NCBI GenBank assembly: GCA_019237115.1 | Contig: JAFAHS010000380.1 | Location: 38,874-102,873 of the forward strand | Length of the DNA stretch: 64,000 bases | Direction: 5' to 3' | Source: Deltaproteobacteria bacterium | Lineage (GTDB): Bacteria > Desulfobacterota > Binatia > Binatales > Binataceae | Shown here: one piece after another, positions 17,381 through 25,527 of the stretch | How positions within the stretch are numbered: position 1 is the stretch's first letter | Layout: every line of letters begins with the position of its first letter | The notes under the pieces: model-generated | Database searches by the model: none | What the model was told of the DNA's origin: nothing | Seen by the model: only the letters and a program-made list of their open reading frames with translations | Made by a program: the position numbers and the translations under genes

Positions 17381-17386
17381 TATAAT
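17381..17386 (+). promoter_or_regulatory. consensus -10 element before the molybdopterin genes
   Basis: TATAAT, a perfect vegetative -10 hexamer, lies 31 bases before the start codon at 17418 in an otherwise GC-rich gap. No good -35 hexamer is visible at the usual spacing, so the assignment is tentative. Confidence 0.3.
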
Positions 17387-17417
17387 GGAAGCGCGGATGA
17401 TGTAATCCTGAAAAACC

Positions 17418-17915
17418 ATGCCTGCCGAGCAACACAAGGAACAGGTGCGCGCCAACCTGAAGGTCGGCGTTCTGACCGCCAGCGACACGCGCACCGCGGA
17501 CGACGACCTAAGCGGCGCGGCGGTACGGGAGTTGTTCGAAGGAGCGGGACACCAGGTCACGTACTACGAGATCGTTCCCGACGCGCCGGCCAGAATCGCC
17601 CACGCTATAATCGCGCATCTGCCGACGCTGGATGCCATCGTGGTCAATGGCGGTACCGGACTGACCCGGCGTGACACCACGGCGGACGTGGTTCGCTCGC
17701 TGCTGGACAAGGAAATCGAAGGCTTCGGGGAACTGTTCCGGATGCTCTCGTTCGAACAGGTTGGCGCCGCCGCGATGGTCAGCCGGGCGGTGGCCGGCGT
17801 ACGGCAGGGCCGGTTTATCGCTGCGCTGCCGGGCTCGACCAAGGCCTGCCGGCTGGCGATGGAGAAACTGATCTTGCCGCAAATCGGACATATCGCCTAC
17901 CTGCTGGCCCAATGA
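17418..17915 (+). CDS. moaB: molybdopterin adenylyltransferase (MogA/MoaB family)
   Basis: 165 residues with the family core VGVLTASDTRTADDDLSGAA, then the catalytic loop DAIVVNGGTGLTRRDTTADV and VRSLLDKEIEGFGELFRMLSFEQVG, ending with FIAALPGSTKAC. These residues bind molybdopterin and ATP and activate it for molybdenum insertion. It overlaps the MoaD-MoaE gene by four bases, so both belong to one molybdenum-cofactor transcript. MoaB and MogA cannot be told apart reliably by sequence alone; the length fits MoaB-type. Confidence 0.9.
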   Translation: MPAEQHKEQVRANLKVGVLTASDTRTADDDLSGAAVRELFEGAGHQVTYYEIVPDAPARIAHAIIAHLPTLDAIVVNGGTGLTRRDTTADVVRSLLDKEIEGFGELFRMLSFEQVGAAAMVSRAVAGVRQGRFIAALPGSTKACRLAMEKLILPQIGHIAYLLAQ

Positions 17916-18625
17916 ACCGACTGCACCTCAAGCTGTTTGCCACCCTGCGCGAACGTGCGCGCGCCGCGGAACTGGAGCGCGAATTTCCCGACGGAACCAC
18001 GGTCGCCGAAATCTGGAAGACTCTGAAAGGCGAATTTCCAGCACTCGCCGGCCATCGCGATTCGGTGGGGTTCGCGGTCAACCAGGAATATGTCGAGGGC
18101 GACTATCGTCCGCGCGACGATGACGAAGTGGCCTTCATCCCGCCGGTGAGTGGCGGCGCACCCGCCAAGCAGGACCCGGCGCCGTCCTGGGTCGGGTCGA
18201 TCGCGATTGTTCGCGATCGTATCGAGGTCGCCGCGCTGGAGCGCGAGGTTGGCAATCCTGCCGCCGGGGCAGTCGTGACCTTCGTCGGAACCACCCGCCG
18301 CGACAACGCGGGCCGCAAGGTGACCCGGCTCGAGTACGAAGGATACGAGCCGATGGCGCTCTCCGAAATGCGCAAGCTGGCGTGCGAAGCCGGGCAACGC
18401 TGGCCCATCGTGCGCATCGCGATCACCCACCGGATCGGGGCAGTGGAAATCGGCGAGACCTCGGTCGCGATAGCAGTTTCGGCCGCGCATCGCGGGGCCG
18501 CGTTTGACGCGTGCCGCTTCGCGATCGATCGCCTGAAAGAGACCGTTCCGATCTGGAAGAAAGAATATTTCGAGGGCGGGGAAGTCTGGATAGGCTGCCA
18601 GACCTCGCATCCTCCCGAGCTCTAG
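17912..18625 (+). CDS. moaX: fused molybdopterin synthase, MoaD-MoaE (MoaX-like)
   Basis: 237 residues. Residues 1-82 are a beta-grasp MoaD-like domain (LHLKLFATLRERA, then DDDEVAFIPPVSGG) ending in Gly81-Gly82. Residues from about 95 form MoaE, with VTFVGTTRRDNAG, RLEYEGYEPMA and CRFAIDRLKETVPIWKKEYF containing the catalytic lysines. Molybdopterin synthase needs a free MoaD Gly-Gly C-terminus that carries the thiocarboxylate. In this fusion the Gly-Gly is internal and is followed by APAKQ. Mycobacterium tuberculosis MoaX has the same layout and is processed after the Gly-Gly. A similar maturation would be needed here. The product sulfurates cyclic pyranopterin to molybdopterin. Confidence 0.93.
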   Translation: MNRLHLKLFATLRERARAAELEREFPDGTTVAEIWKTLKGEFPALAGHRDSVGFAVNQEYVEGDYRPRDDDEVAFIPPVSGGAPAKQDPAPSWVGSIAIVRDRIEVAALEREVGNPAAGAVVTFVGTTRRDNAGRKVTRLEYEGYEPMALSEMRKLACEAGQRWPIVRIAITHRIGAVEIGETSVAIAVSAAHRGAAFDACRFAIDRLKETVPIWKKEYFEGGEVWIGCQTSHPPEL

Positions 18626-18657
18626 CCCCGCCACTGGCGGGCGGCGGCGCCGCGTCC

Positions 18658-18678
18658 CCGCGTTGCGCGGTTTGTTCT
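18658..18678 (+). terminator. probable Rho-independent terminator after the MoaD-MoaE gene
   Basis: CCGCG and CGCGG (18658-18662, 18666-18670) pair around a TTG loop, followed by TTTGTTCT. A second hairpin without a T-run, CCCGCC/GGCGGG at 18627-18641, directly follows the stop codon. Together they probably end the molybdopterin transcript. Confidence 0.5.
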
Positions 18679-18789
18679 CGCCGTCACCTCGAGGCACGGA
18701 GCGGCCGCGCTGCTCTTCAACGAAGAAGCCGCCAGGTGCGCTTGACCGCCAGCCCTTCGGTGGTGGTAAGGGTGAAGCGGTTGGCTTAA

Positions 18790-20037
18790 ATGCAGATGCT
18801 TTCGCCGTATCGTGTGCTCGATCTCACCACCGAGCGCGGGCTCCTGTGCGGACAGGTCCTCGGCGATCTGGGCGCCGATGTGATCAAGGTAGAGCCGCCT
18901 GGCGGAGCACCGGCCCGCCGGCTCGGTCCGTTCCTCAACGACGAGGCTCATCCGGATCGATCGCTCTACTGGTGGGCGTACAACCGCAACAAACGCAGCG
19001 TAACGCTCGACATCGACCGCCCTGAGGGCCGCGCGCTGCTCAGGCGGATGGCGAACAGCGCCGATTTTCTCATCGAATCGTTCAATCCCGGCGAGATGGC
19101 AGCGCGTGGGCTTGGGTACGAGGACCTGGCCGCGCTCAATCCCGCGGTGGTCTACGTTTCGATTAGCGCGTTCGGCCAGGATGGTCCCAAGGCCACCTAC
19201 GCCGACGCCGACCTGATAATCATGGCGGCCGGTGGACCACTGATGCTCACCGGCGACGATGATCGGCCGCCGGTACGTCTCAGCGTGCCCCAGGCATACC
19301 TGCATGCGAGCGCCGATGCGGCGGTCGGCGCGCTGGCGGCGCATCACGAGTCGGTGCGCTCGGGCCGCGGACAGCGGGTTGACGTGGCCGCCCAGGAATC
19401 GGTCGCCATGGCGACCCAGTCCTGGGTGCTCGCCGCGCCGCTCGGATCGGTCGAGATTCGGCGCATGTCCGGCGGAGTCAAAATTGGCGAGCTGAACATC
19501 CCCCTGGTGTGGCCGGCGCGGGACGGATACATCGCGCTGACGTTCCTGTTCGGAACCGCGTTGGGAGTCTTCACTCGAAAACTGATGCACTACATCTGCG
19601 AGCGCGGGTTATGCGACCAGGCGACCCGTGACAAGGACTGGATCGCGTTTGGCGATCAGCTCGCCAGTGGCGCTGAACCGATAAGCGAATTCGAGCGCGT
19701 CGTCGAAATCGTCAGGAGCTTCACGCGCAGCCACACCAAGGCCGAGTTGCTGCAATTCGCGCTGGAACGCGGGTTCCTGATGACACCGATCACGACGATT
19801 GAAGAAGTTGTGAAAAGCCCGCAGCTCGAGTCACGCGGGTACTGGCAGTCGGTCGAGCACCCGGAGTTGGGTCGCAGCATCCGGTACCCCGGGCCGTTTG
19901 CGAAGTTCAGCGCCACGCCGATCGCGTATCGTCACCGGCCCCCGACCGTCGGTGAGCACAATCGCGAAGTCTATTGCGGCGAGCTCGGGCTCAGCGCCGC
20001 CGAGTTGGCCGGTCTCGCCGAAAAAGGAATCGTGTGA
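18790..20037 (+). CDS. class III (CaiB/BaiF) CoA-transferase
   Basis: 415 residues with the family N-terminus YRVLDLTTERGLLCGQVLGDLGADVIKVEPPGGAP, RSLYWWAYNRNKRSVTLDI, and FNPGEMAARGLGYEDL. The catalytic Asp lies in the Q-A-Y-L-H-A-S-A-D segment. It transfers CoA between acyl acids in the cytoplasm, through a mixed anhydride on that Asp. The end overlaps the start of the next CoA-transferase (TGATG), so two family members form a pair. Paired genes of this kind often form heterodimers, such as succinyl-CoA:benzylsuccinate-type enzymes. Substrates cannot be inferred. Confidence 0.9.
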   Translation: MQMLSPYRVLDLTTERGLLCGQVLGDLGADVIKVEPPGGAPARRLGPFLNDEAHPDRSLYWWAYNRNKRSVTLDIDRPEGRALLRRMANSADFLIESFNPGEMAARGLGYEDLAALNPAVVYVSISAFGQDGPKATYADADLIIMAAGGPLMLTGDDDRPPVRLSVPQAYLHASADAAVGALAAHHESVRSGRGQRVDVAAQESVAMATQSWVLAAPLGSVEIRRMSGGVKIGELNIPLVWPARDGYIALTFLFGTALGVFTRKLMHYICERGLCDQATRDKDWIAFGDQLASGAEPISEFERVVEIVRSFTRSHTKAELLQFALERGFLMTPITTIEEVVKSPQLESRGYWQSVEHPELGRSIRYPGPFAKFSATPIAYRHRPPTVGEHNREVYCGELGLSAAELAGLAEKGIV

Positions 20038-21254
20038 TGGCCCCAACCCTCCCGCTGGCCGATGTGCAAATCCTTGACTTCATGTGGGTGATGGCGGGTC
20101 CGGCCGCGACGCGCATCCTCGCCGACTACGGCGCGACGGTCATCAGGATCGAGTCGCCCACCCGGGTGGATACGGCGCGCACGCTGCAACCGTTTCACGA
20201 CAACACCGCGGGCCCGGACTCGTCGGGGCTGTTCGGCAACTGCAACGCCGGCAAGTTCGGCATCTCGCTCGATTTGGGCAACCCCCGCTCACGCGAAGTG
20301 GTGCACGATCTTCTGCAATGGGCGGAGGTGGTGACCGAGTCGTTCTCGCCCAAGGCAATGCGCGCGTGGGGTTACGACTACGAATCGCTGCGCAAACTCA
20401 AGCCCGACATCATCATGCTGAGTACCTGCCTGATGGGGCAGAACGGGCCGCTTTCGCGCATCGCCGGCTTCGGCAATATGGCTGCCGCGATATCCGGATT
20501 CCACAATCTCACCGGATGGCCGGATCGGCCGCCCGCCGGTCCATTCGGTGCGTATACGGACTATGTATCGCCGCGCTTCACCGCGATGGCGATTCTGGCC
20601 GCACTCGATCACCATCGGCGCACCGGACAGGGTCAATACATCGACCAGTCGCAGGCGGAAGCCTCGCTGCATTTCCTTGCCCCGGCGATTCTCGATTACA
20701 CGGCCAACGGACGCATCCAGGGACGGGTCGGCAACTCGGATCGCGAGTACGCGCCGCACGGGGTGTATCCGGCGGCGGGCGAGGATCGCTGGATCGCGAT
20801 CGTGTGCGAGACCGATGCGCAATGGCGGGGACTGTGTACCGTGATAAATCGCCGAGACCTGGCGGGCGATCCGCGTCTGGCCACCGCCAGAGGACGGCGC
20901 GACAACGCCGCCGAAATAGACGCCGCGATATCGAGCTGGACCACCGCGATGGGAGCCGGAGCGGCGGAGGCGCACCTGCAGTCGCGGGGCGTACCGGCAT
21001 ACCAGGTGCAGAACAGCGCCCAGGCCGCGCGCGACCCGCAGATGGCCCATCGCGCGCATTTCGTCGAGGTAAATCACTCGACGCTAGGCAAAACGATCGT
21101 CGAAGGTCCGCGCGCTCATCTCTCGCGCACCCCAGCCCGCCTCCAGGGGGCGGGGCCTTCGCTCGGCGAGCACAATCAGTACGTACTCGAGAAGATCCTG
21201 GGCTATGGCGAAGAACGGATCACCGGGCTGGCCGCCGCGGGAGTCTTCGGCTGA
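20037..21254 (+). CDS. class III (CaiB/BaiF) CoA-transferase, second of a pair
   Basis: 405 residues from the ATG at 20037, overlapping the previous stop by one base. Family motifs include QILDFMWVMAGPAATRILADYGATVIRIES, AGKFGISLDL, ESFSPKAMRAWGYDYESL and PFGAYTDYVSPRF, the last with the likely catalytic Asp. The second half carries QYIDQSQAEASLHFLAPAILDY and GEHNQYVLEKILGY. It differs clearly from its upstream partner, so the pair is not a recent duplication. Translational coupling implies a two-subunit enzyme or two sequential activities on one pathway. The substrate is unknown. Confidence 0.9.
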   Translation: MAPTLPLADVQILDFMWVMAGPAATRILADYGATVIRIESPTRVDTARTLQPFHDNTAGPDSSGLFGNCNAGKFGISLDLGNPRSREVVHDLLQWAEVVTESFSPKAMRAWGYDYESLRKLKPDIIMLSTCLMGQNGPLSRIAGFGNMAAAISGFHNLTGWPDRPPAGPFGAYTDYVSPRFTAMAILAALDHHRRTGQGQYIDQSQAEASLHFLAPAILDYTANGRIQGRVGNSDREYAPHGVYPAAGEDRWIAIVCETDAQWRGLCTVINRRDLAGDPRLATARGRRDNAAEIDAAISSWTTAMGAGAAEAHLQSRGVPAYQVQNSAQAARDPQMAHRAHFVEVNHSTLGKTIVEGPRAHLSRTPARLQGAGPSLGEHNQYVLEKILGYGEERITGLAAAGVFG

Positions 21255-21471
21255 GGCGGGCGATCAGACGATTCAGACACGCGCGATTGTGCGCCGGAGC
21301 CACGGAATGTCTGGCTGCCGAGAGTCCGAGCCGGGCGGTGGGTCTGCGCGGCCACAGTAGAATGCGGTTTTTCCCGTGACTACCCCGGTACAGCCGGGCA
21401 AGCAGACTCGCGCCAGCGGTAAAATTTTCAATCCGCGTCCGCAGGGCGAGCGTATATAACCCGGGGGCGAT

Positions 21472-22032
21472 GTGGTTGAGACGACTGCAAGTCGCATGAC
21501 CGACCTCGAGTTGGTTGCTGCGATGGCTTCGGGCAGACAAGAAGCGCTGCGCGCTTTCAACCAGCGTTATGGAAATGCGATCGCAGTGGTCGCGGAACGA
21601 ATATTGGCCAGCCGGGCCGATGCCGAGGAAGTCGCGGCGGACGTGTTATGGCAGGCCTGGCGGGACGCCGCGCGATTCGATCGCAGTCGCGGCTCGGTCG
21701 GAGCGTGGCTGATGATGCTGGCGCGTAGTCGTGCAATCGATCGCCTGCGTTCCCGCAAGACGCGAGAGCGGTCCGTCGAAGACCCCGGCGAGATTGGCCA
21801 CGATGACGATCCGTCCCAGGCGATTTTCAGCGCGGAACGAAAGCAGCAGGTGTCCAGAATATTGGCGGAACTCAAGGAGGGCGAGCGTGAGGTGCTTGAA
21901 CTCGCGTACTTTTCCGATCTGTCGCAAGCGGAAATTGCGGAGCGAACCGGGCTCCCGCTCGGGACGGTCAAGACCCGCATGCGCACGGCGTTGATCAAAC
22001 TCCGCGATAGCTTGGCCGGGAGAGCCGATTAG
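21472..22032 (+). CDS. ECF sigma factor of the SigK-like group
   Basis: 186 residues from the GTG at 21472; an ATG at 21496 would remove eight residues and is equally possible. Region 2: LRAFNQRYGNAIAVVAERIL, DAEEVAADVLWQAWRDAARF, SVGAWLMMLARSRAIDRLR. Region 4: LKEGEREVLELAYFSDLSQAEIAERTGLPLGTVKTRMRTALIKLRD. The next gene is an RskA-type anti-sigma factor seven bases downstream, the usual partner of SigK-type ECF factors. It is a second, independent ECF pair in this window. The 217-base gap upstream shows no promoter I can assign. Confidence 0.92.
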   Translation: MVETTASRMTDLELVAAMASGRQEALRAFNQRYGNAIAVVAERILASRADAEEVAADVLWQAWRDAARFDRSRGSVGAWLMMLARSRAIDRLRSRKTRERSVEDPGEIGHDDDPSQAIFSAERKQQVSRILAELKEGEREVLELAYFSDLSQAEIAERTGLPLGTVKTRMRTALIKLRDSLAGRAD

Positions 22033-22038
22033 CCCAAG

Positions 22039-22914
22039 ATGAGTCACGAAGAGGTCAAGGACCTGCTGCCGCTGAGGGCGCTCGAACGGCTCGACGCCGA
22101 CGAGGACCGTGCCGTGACAACGCACCTGGCCGGGGGCTGTCCGGAATGCGAGCGTGAACTCGCATCGTTTCGTGAGGCCTTGGGAGCTCTCGGGCTGACC
22201 GCGGACCGGGAGGGCTCAAGCAACGACCGCATCTGGCAACTGCTCGAGGCCAGGCTCGGCGCACACGAGACGTCGGCGGGAATCCGCGCGGGTATGCGGG
22301 CCGAGGATCGCGCGGTGCGTCCGCGCGACCGAATGCACATGGTCTCGTTCGCGGCGATCGGGATTGCCGCGCTTGCTTTGATCGCGCTCGGGTTCAACGT
22401 TCTGAGCCTGTACCGCGGACTCGAGGCGGCGCGCGGAACCGCCAATTTTGAAGTAGCTGCCCTGCGGGCACGGATAGATGAGCTTCAGCACGGCCTCGAA
22501 AGCGCGTCTGCACGGATTGCCGATCTGAAGACGCAGCTCTCTCTCACCTCGAACCTGACGCTGGCGGCATTTTCGCCCGATGCCCGTGTGGTCCATCTGA
22601 CGGGACTAGCTGCCGCGCCCAACGCGAGCGGGACGGTGGCACTCAGTCCGAGCAGTCACACCGCGTTTATGCAGGTATCGGGCCTCCCACCCGCACCGGC
22701 CGACAAAATCTACGAGGCGTGGTGGATTGGTCGCCAGTCCGGACCGATCCGCGCCGGGCTGTTCGAAGCTCCGGCCGCGGGCGTTGCCAGGGTCGCGCTC
22801 ATCATGCCGCCCAAAGGGGAGGAGATCCTCGCATCTGCCGTCACGCTCGAGCCCGGCAACGGCACGGAAAAGCCGACCGGGACGATGTATTTGAAAGGCG
22901 ACATGCCGCGCTGA
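22039..22914 (+). CDS. rskA: RskA-family membrane anti-sigma factor
   Basis: 291 residues. The N-terminal 90 residues hold a zinc-type anti-sigma segment (HLAGGCPECERELASF) that would bind the ECF factor. A transmembrane helix follows (about residues 100-118, VSFAAIGIAALALIALGF), then a coiled coil (about 128-172) and an RskA C-terminal domain with YEAWWIGRQSGPIRAGLF and VTLEPGNGTEKPTG, which faces the periplasm. Release of the sigma factor in this family normally needs regulated proteolysis. The spacing to the sigma gene (seven bases) supports co-translation. Confidence 0.9.
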   Translation: MSHEEVKDLLPLRALERLDADEDRAVTTHLAGGCPECERELASFREALGALGLTADREGSSNDRIWQLLEARLGAHETSAGIRAGMRAEDRAVRPRDRMHMVSFAAIGIAALALIALGFNVLSLYRGLEAARGTANFEVAALRARIDELQHGLESASARIADLKTQLSLTSNLTLAAFSPDARVVHLTGLAAAPNASGTVALSPSSHTAFMQVSGLPPAPADKIYEAWWIGRQSGPIRAGLFEAPAAGVARVALIMPPKGEEILASAVTLEPGNGTEKPTGTMYLKGDMPR

Positions 22915-23024
22915 CTTTGTGCATTCTGCTGGCGGGCCCGGCCGCGACAGCGGTCCGTTTCAGCGCGCGGCTGCGCAGCGCGCACCGACCGGCGCCTGGT
23001 CTGTTGGTGAAGCCCCGTGGTGGG

Positions 23025-23735
23025 ATGAATCGGCAAAGCCCATTCTCATATCAGTGCAACGCGTGCGGACGATGCTGTCGCGACAAGGTTATTACGCTCT
23101 CACCCTACGATGTGTTCATGATCGCCCGGGCCGCGGGAGTCCCCAGCGCCGAGGTGGTGCGGCGATTCACGAGCCGGCGCGGGTCGATTCTTCGCTTCAA
23201 TGCGGACGGCGCGTGCGCCGCGTTGCAAGGCACCCGCTGCGGCGTTCATCGCGGACGCCCGCTGGCCTGCCGGCTCTACCCGCTCGGTCTCGAGCGTGAC
23301 TTTGCAAGTGGGGTCGAACGATTCGTGCAGCTTGATCCGGCACCAAACTCGGCCGGGGTCTACGGGGTTGGCGGGAAGGTCGCGGACTTCCTGAAAAGCC
23401 AGGGGGTTCCCGAGTATCTGGCGATGAACGACCGCTATCGGCCCCTGATAGCGATATTCCGCAATCGGGTGAACCAGTTGGTTGATTTCGAGAAAGTCGA
23501 GCCGCGCGAATTCTGGCGTCGCGCGACCCGCGAAGCGCTCGCCGAATCAGCCTATGACGCAAACCCGATCATCGACGCGCTGTTCGAGCCGGGCGACAGC
23601 GTTGTCGGGCATATCGAGTCGCTCACGAAATTGGCCGGGGAAAACAATGCCGGGGAATCTCTGGCCGCAGCCGCGGTCTTGCTTGCGGTGAGCCTGGGCT
23701 ACTCGCCGTCGGTCGCATCGGAGCAACCGCAATAG
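23025..23735 (+). CDS. YkgJ-family cysteine-cluster protein (putative zinc or Fe-S binding)
   Basis: 236 residues from an ATG at 23025. The N-terminal cluster is CNACGRCCRD (C-x2-C-x2-C-C), followed by the family's downstream Cys positions in CAALQGTRCGVHRGRPLACRLYPLGLERD. The rest is helical and acidic. YkgJ/DUF-type proteins are thought to chelate zinc or an iron-sulfur centre, with no established enzymology. It lies 110 bases downstream of the anti-sigma gene on the same strand and is convergent with the peroxiredoxin gene. A 12-base GC palindrome (23740-23751) lies just after the stop. Confidence 0.85.
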   Translation: MNRQSPFSYQCNACGRCCRDKVITLSPYDVFMIARAAGVPSAEVVRRFTSRRGSILRFNADGACAALQGTRCGVHRGRPLACRLYPLGLERDFASGVERFVQLDPAPNSAGVYGVGGKVADFLKSQGVPEYLAMNDRYRPLIAIFRNRVNQLVDFEKVEPREFWRRATREALAESAYDANPIIDALFEPGDSVVGHIESLTKLAGENNAGESLAAAAVLLAVSLGYSPSVASEQPQ

Positions 23736-23822
23736 TGGGCGCGGGCCCGCGGCTGACGTGTCGATGCTTCCCGCTGTGTTTCGAATCGGAACTTACCCTC
23801 ACCGGGGTTGGGATCCCGGAGG

Positions 23823-24431
23823 CTAGTTCTGTTCGCCGGATGGCGGCGCGTCGGCCGGGGCACCGGCCGCCGGTGCCGGAGCCGGGTTCTGCGGTATCTT
23901 CAGGTCGGCCAGGATCTCCGTTGAGTGCACGGAGGGATCGACCTTCGGGTACACTTTCTCGATAATCCCGTCCTGATTGATCACGTACGTGATGCGCCGG
24001 TCGAGTCCAAGAACCGGAATTCCGTTTGCGGCTCCGTATTCAGTCGCGATGGTCTTGTCGGGATCGAGCAGGAGCGGGAAAGGGATATTGTACTTCTTGA
24101 TAAATGCCTTGTGCGATTCGCTCGAGTCGATGCTGCAGCCCAGCACTACCAGGCCCGCGGCCTGAAATCTTGCAAACCCGTCGCGAAACGAGCACGCCTC
24201 CTTGGTGCAGCCGGGCGTATCGTCCTTCGGATAGAAATAAAGAATCACCGTGCGTCCGTGCAGGTCGGTCAGGGAAATTGGAGTTACCTGCTCGCCCTGC
24301 ACCATATGGGTCGAAAAGGGCGGCGCGACCTGTCCCTCTTTGAGCAGCTCGGCGCGTGCGAGGCGGGGACGCAGCGCCACGAAAGCCGCAACCAGGGCAA
24401 TGATGATTACGATCCCGGCGATCATCTTCAT
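23823..24431 (-). CDS. bcp: peroxiredoxin, PrxQ/Bcp type, membrane-anchored or exported
   Basis: 202 residues. The first 22 residues are a hydrophobic segment (MIAGIVIIIALVAAFVAL), so the enzyme is exported or membrane-tethered, unlike classical cytosolic Bcp. The active site is TPGCTKEACSFRD with peroxidatic Cys75 and resolving Cys80 five residues later, the atypical 2-Cys PrxQ signature. The tail is Pro/Ala rich. It would reduce hydrogen peroxide and organic peroxides using a thioredoxin-like reductant in the envelope. It precedes IlvE on the same strand but the two are separated by 63 bases and are not obviously coupled in function. Confidence 0.9.
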   Translation of the reverse strand: MKMIAGIVIIIALVAAFVALRPRLARAELLKEGQVAPPFSTHMVQGEQVTPISLTDLHGRTVILYFYPKDDTPGCTKEACSFRDGFARFQAAGLVVLGCSIDSSESHKAFIKKYNIPFPLLLDPDKTIATEYGAANGIPVLGLDRRITYVINQDGIIEKVYPKVDPSVHSTEILADLKIPQNPAPAPAAGAPADAPPSGEQN

Positions 24432-24494
24432 AGGCGATTCCCCGCTGTCTTCAACTCGCGAGATCGCCCAACGGTTCCCAAACCGAGAGGCGGT

Positions 24495-25421
24495 CTAGAT
24501 GTAATAGAGCCAGCCCCGGTATTTCGGCTCCCGACCGTGCAGCGCAGCCTCAAAGACGTGCTGGACCTTGCGCGTGATCGGTCCCGGTGTGCCGGAAGCG
24601 ATCTTACGGTCATCCAGTTCGACCACCGGCGTTACTTCGGCGGCGGTGCCGGTCATGAATGCTTCATCGGCGATGTAGAACGCGTCGCGCGCGAACAGCT
24701 CCTCGCGTACCTCGATTCCACCGTCGCGCAGAATCCTGATCACCGCATCGCGGGTGATTCCGGGCAGAATCGACGAGAGCGGCGGCGTACGCACGATACC
24801 GTCGCGAATCACGAATACGTTCTCGCCGCTGCCTTCGGCGACATAGCCTTCCGTATCGAGCAGCAAGGCCTCGTCGTACCCGCCGCGACGCGCCTCGTAG
24901 CCGGCGAGAATCGAATTGACGTAATGACCGGACGCCTTGGCCGCGGGCATCATCGAGTTGTGGTGAAAGCGGACGAAGGAGGAGGTTTTGAGACGTACGC
25001 CCTTGGTCAAGCCTTCCGTGCCAAGGTATGCGCCCCATTTCCACGCCGCGATCGCTACGCGGCTCTTGTTTCCGCGCGCCGCCAGGCCCATCTCCCCTTC
25101 GCCGTAGAACACCAGCGGCCGCAGGTAGCATTCCGCCAGCTTGTTGGTGCGCGCCACGTCGGCGCACGCCTTGAGGAGTTCTTCCTGGCTGTAGGGCACC
25201 GGCATCTCGACGATGTGCGCCGATTCAAGCAGGCGCCGGATGTGTTCGCGCCCGCGAAAAATCGCCGACCGCCCGTCATCATCCTGGTAGCAGCGCATCC
25301 CCTCAAATACGGCCAGCCCATAGTGCAGGCTATGGGTGAGCACGTGGACGTTGGCCTGGTCATAGGGAACCAGCACACCATCCATCCAGATTTTATCGGA
25401 GCGCAGACTGTCCACCGCCAA
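24495..25421 (-). CDS. ilvE: branched-chain amino acid aminotransferase
   Basis: 308 residues from a TTG at 25419-25421 (a GTG two codons on is the other option). The N-terminus runs DKIWMDGVLVPYDQANVHVL, then LTHSLHYGLAVFEGMRCYQ. The PLP lysine sits in PAAKASGHYVNSIL, with GYVAEGSGENVFVI and TPPLSSILPGITRDAV as the class IV aminotransferase signature. FMTGTAAEVTPV is the cofactor-phosphate region. It makes or breaks down Leu, Ile and Val by transamination with 2-oxoglutarate. It is on the same strand as pcnB with a 106-base gap. Confidence 0.93.
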   Translation of the reverse strand: MAVDSLRSDKIWMDGVLVPYDQANVHVLTHSLHYGLAVFEGMRCYQDDDGRSAIFRGREHIRRLLESAHIVEMPVPYSQEELLKACADVARTNKLAECYLRPLVFYGEGEMGLAARGNKSRVAIAAWKWGAYLGTEGLTKGVRLKTSSFVRFHHNSMMPAAKASGHYVNSILAGYEARRGGYDEALLLDTEGYVAEGSGENVFVIRDGIVRTPPLSSILPGITRDAVIRILRDGGIEVREELFARDAFYIADEAFMTGTAAEVTPVVELDDRKIASGTPGPITRKVQHVFEAALHGREPKYRGWLYYI

Positions 25422-25527
25422 GGCTGATGACCTCGCTGACGAAAGAATTGGCCCGCCGCATTGAGCCGCGCGCCGATCGCCCAACAGAAAGTAGTCTATC
25501 GCTGATCGCCGGACAAGGCGTGGGAAC

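Noticed and set aside
16650..17435. Minus-strand open frame extending the flavin reductase into the TVP38 gene
   Set aside because: That part is TVP38 sequence in another frame; the reductase has its own GTG and ribosome site at 16649.
18622..19590. Long minus-strand frame opposite the first CoA-transferase
   Set aside because: High-GC antisense frame with no recognisable domain; the plus strand encodes a clear CaiB/BaiF protein.
23740..23751. 12-base palindrome CGCGGGCCCGCG after the YkgJ gene
   Set aside because: Simple GC palindromes are expected at this base composition, and there is no T-run or start nearby; kept only as a remark.
23925..25427. Long plus-strand frame opposite peroxiredoxin and ilvE
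   Set aside because: Antisense of two conserved enzymes, no motif, composition typical of shadow frames.
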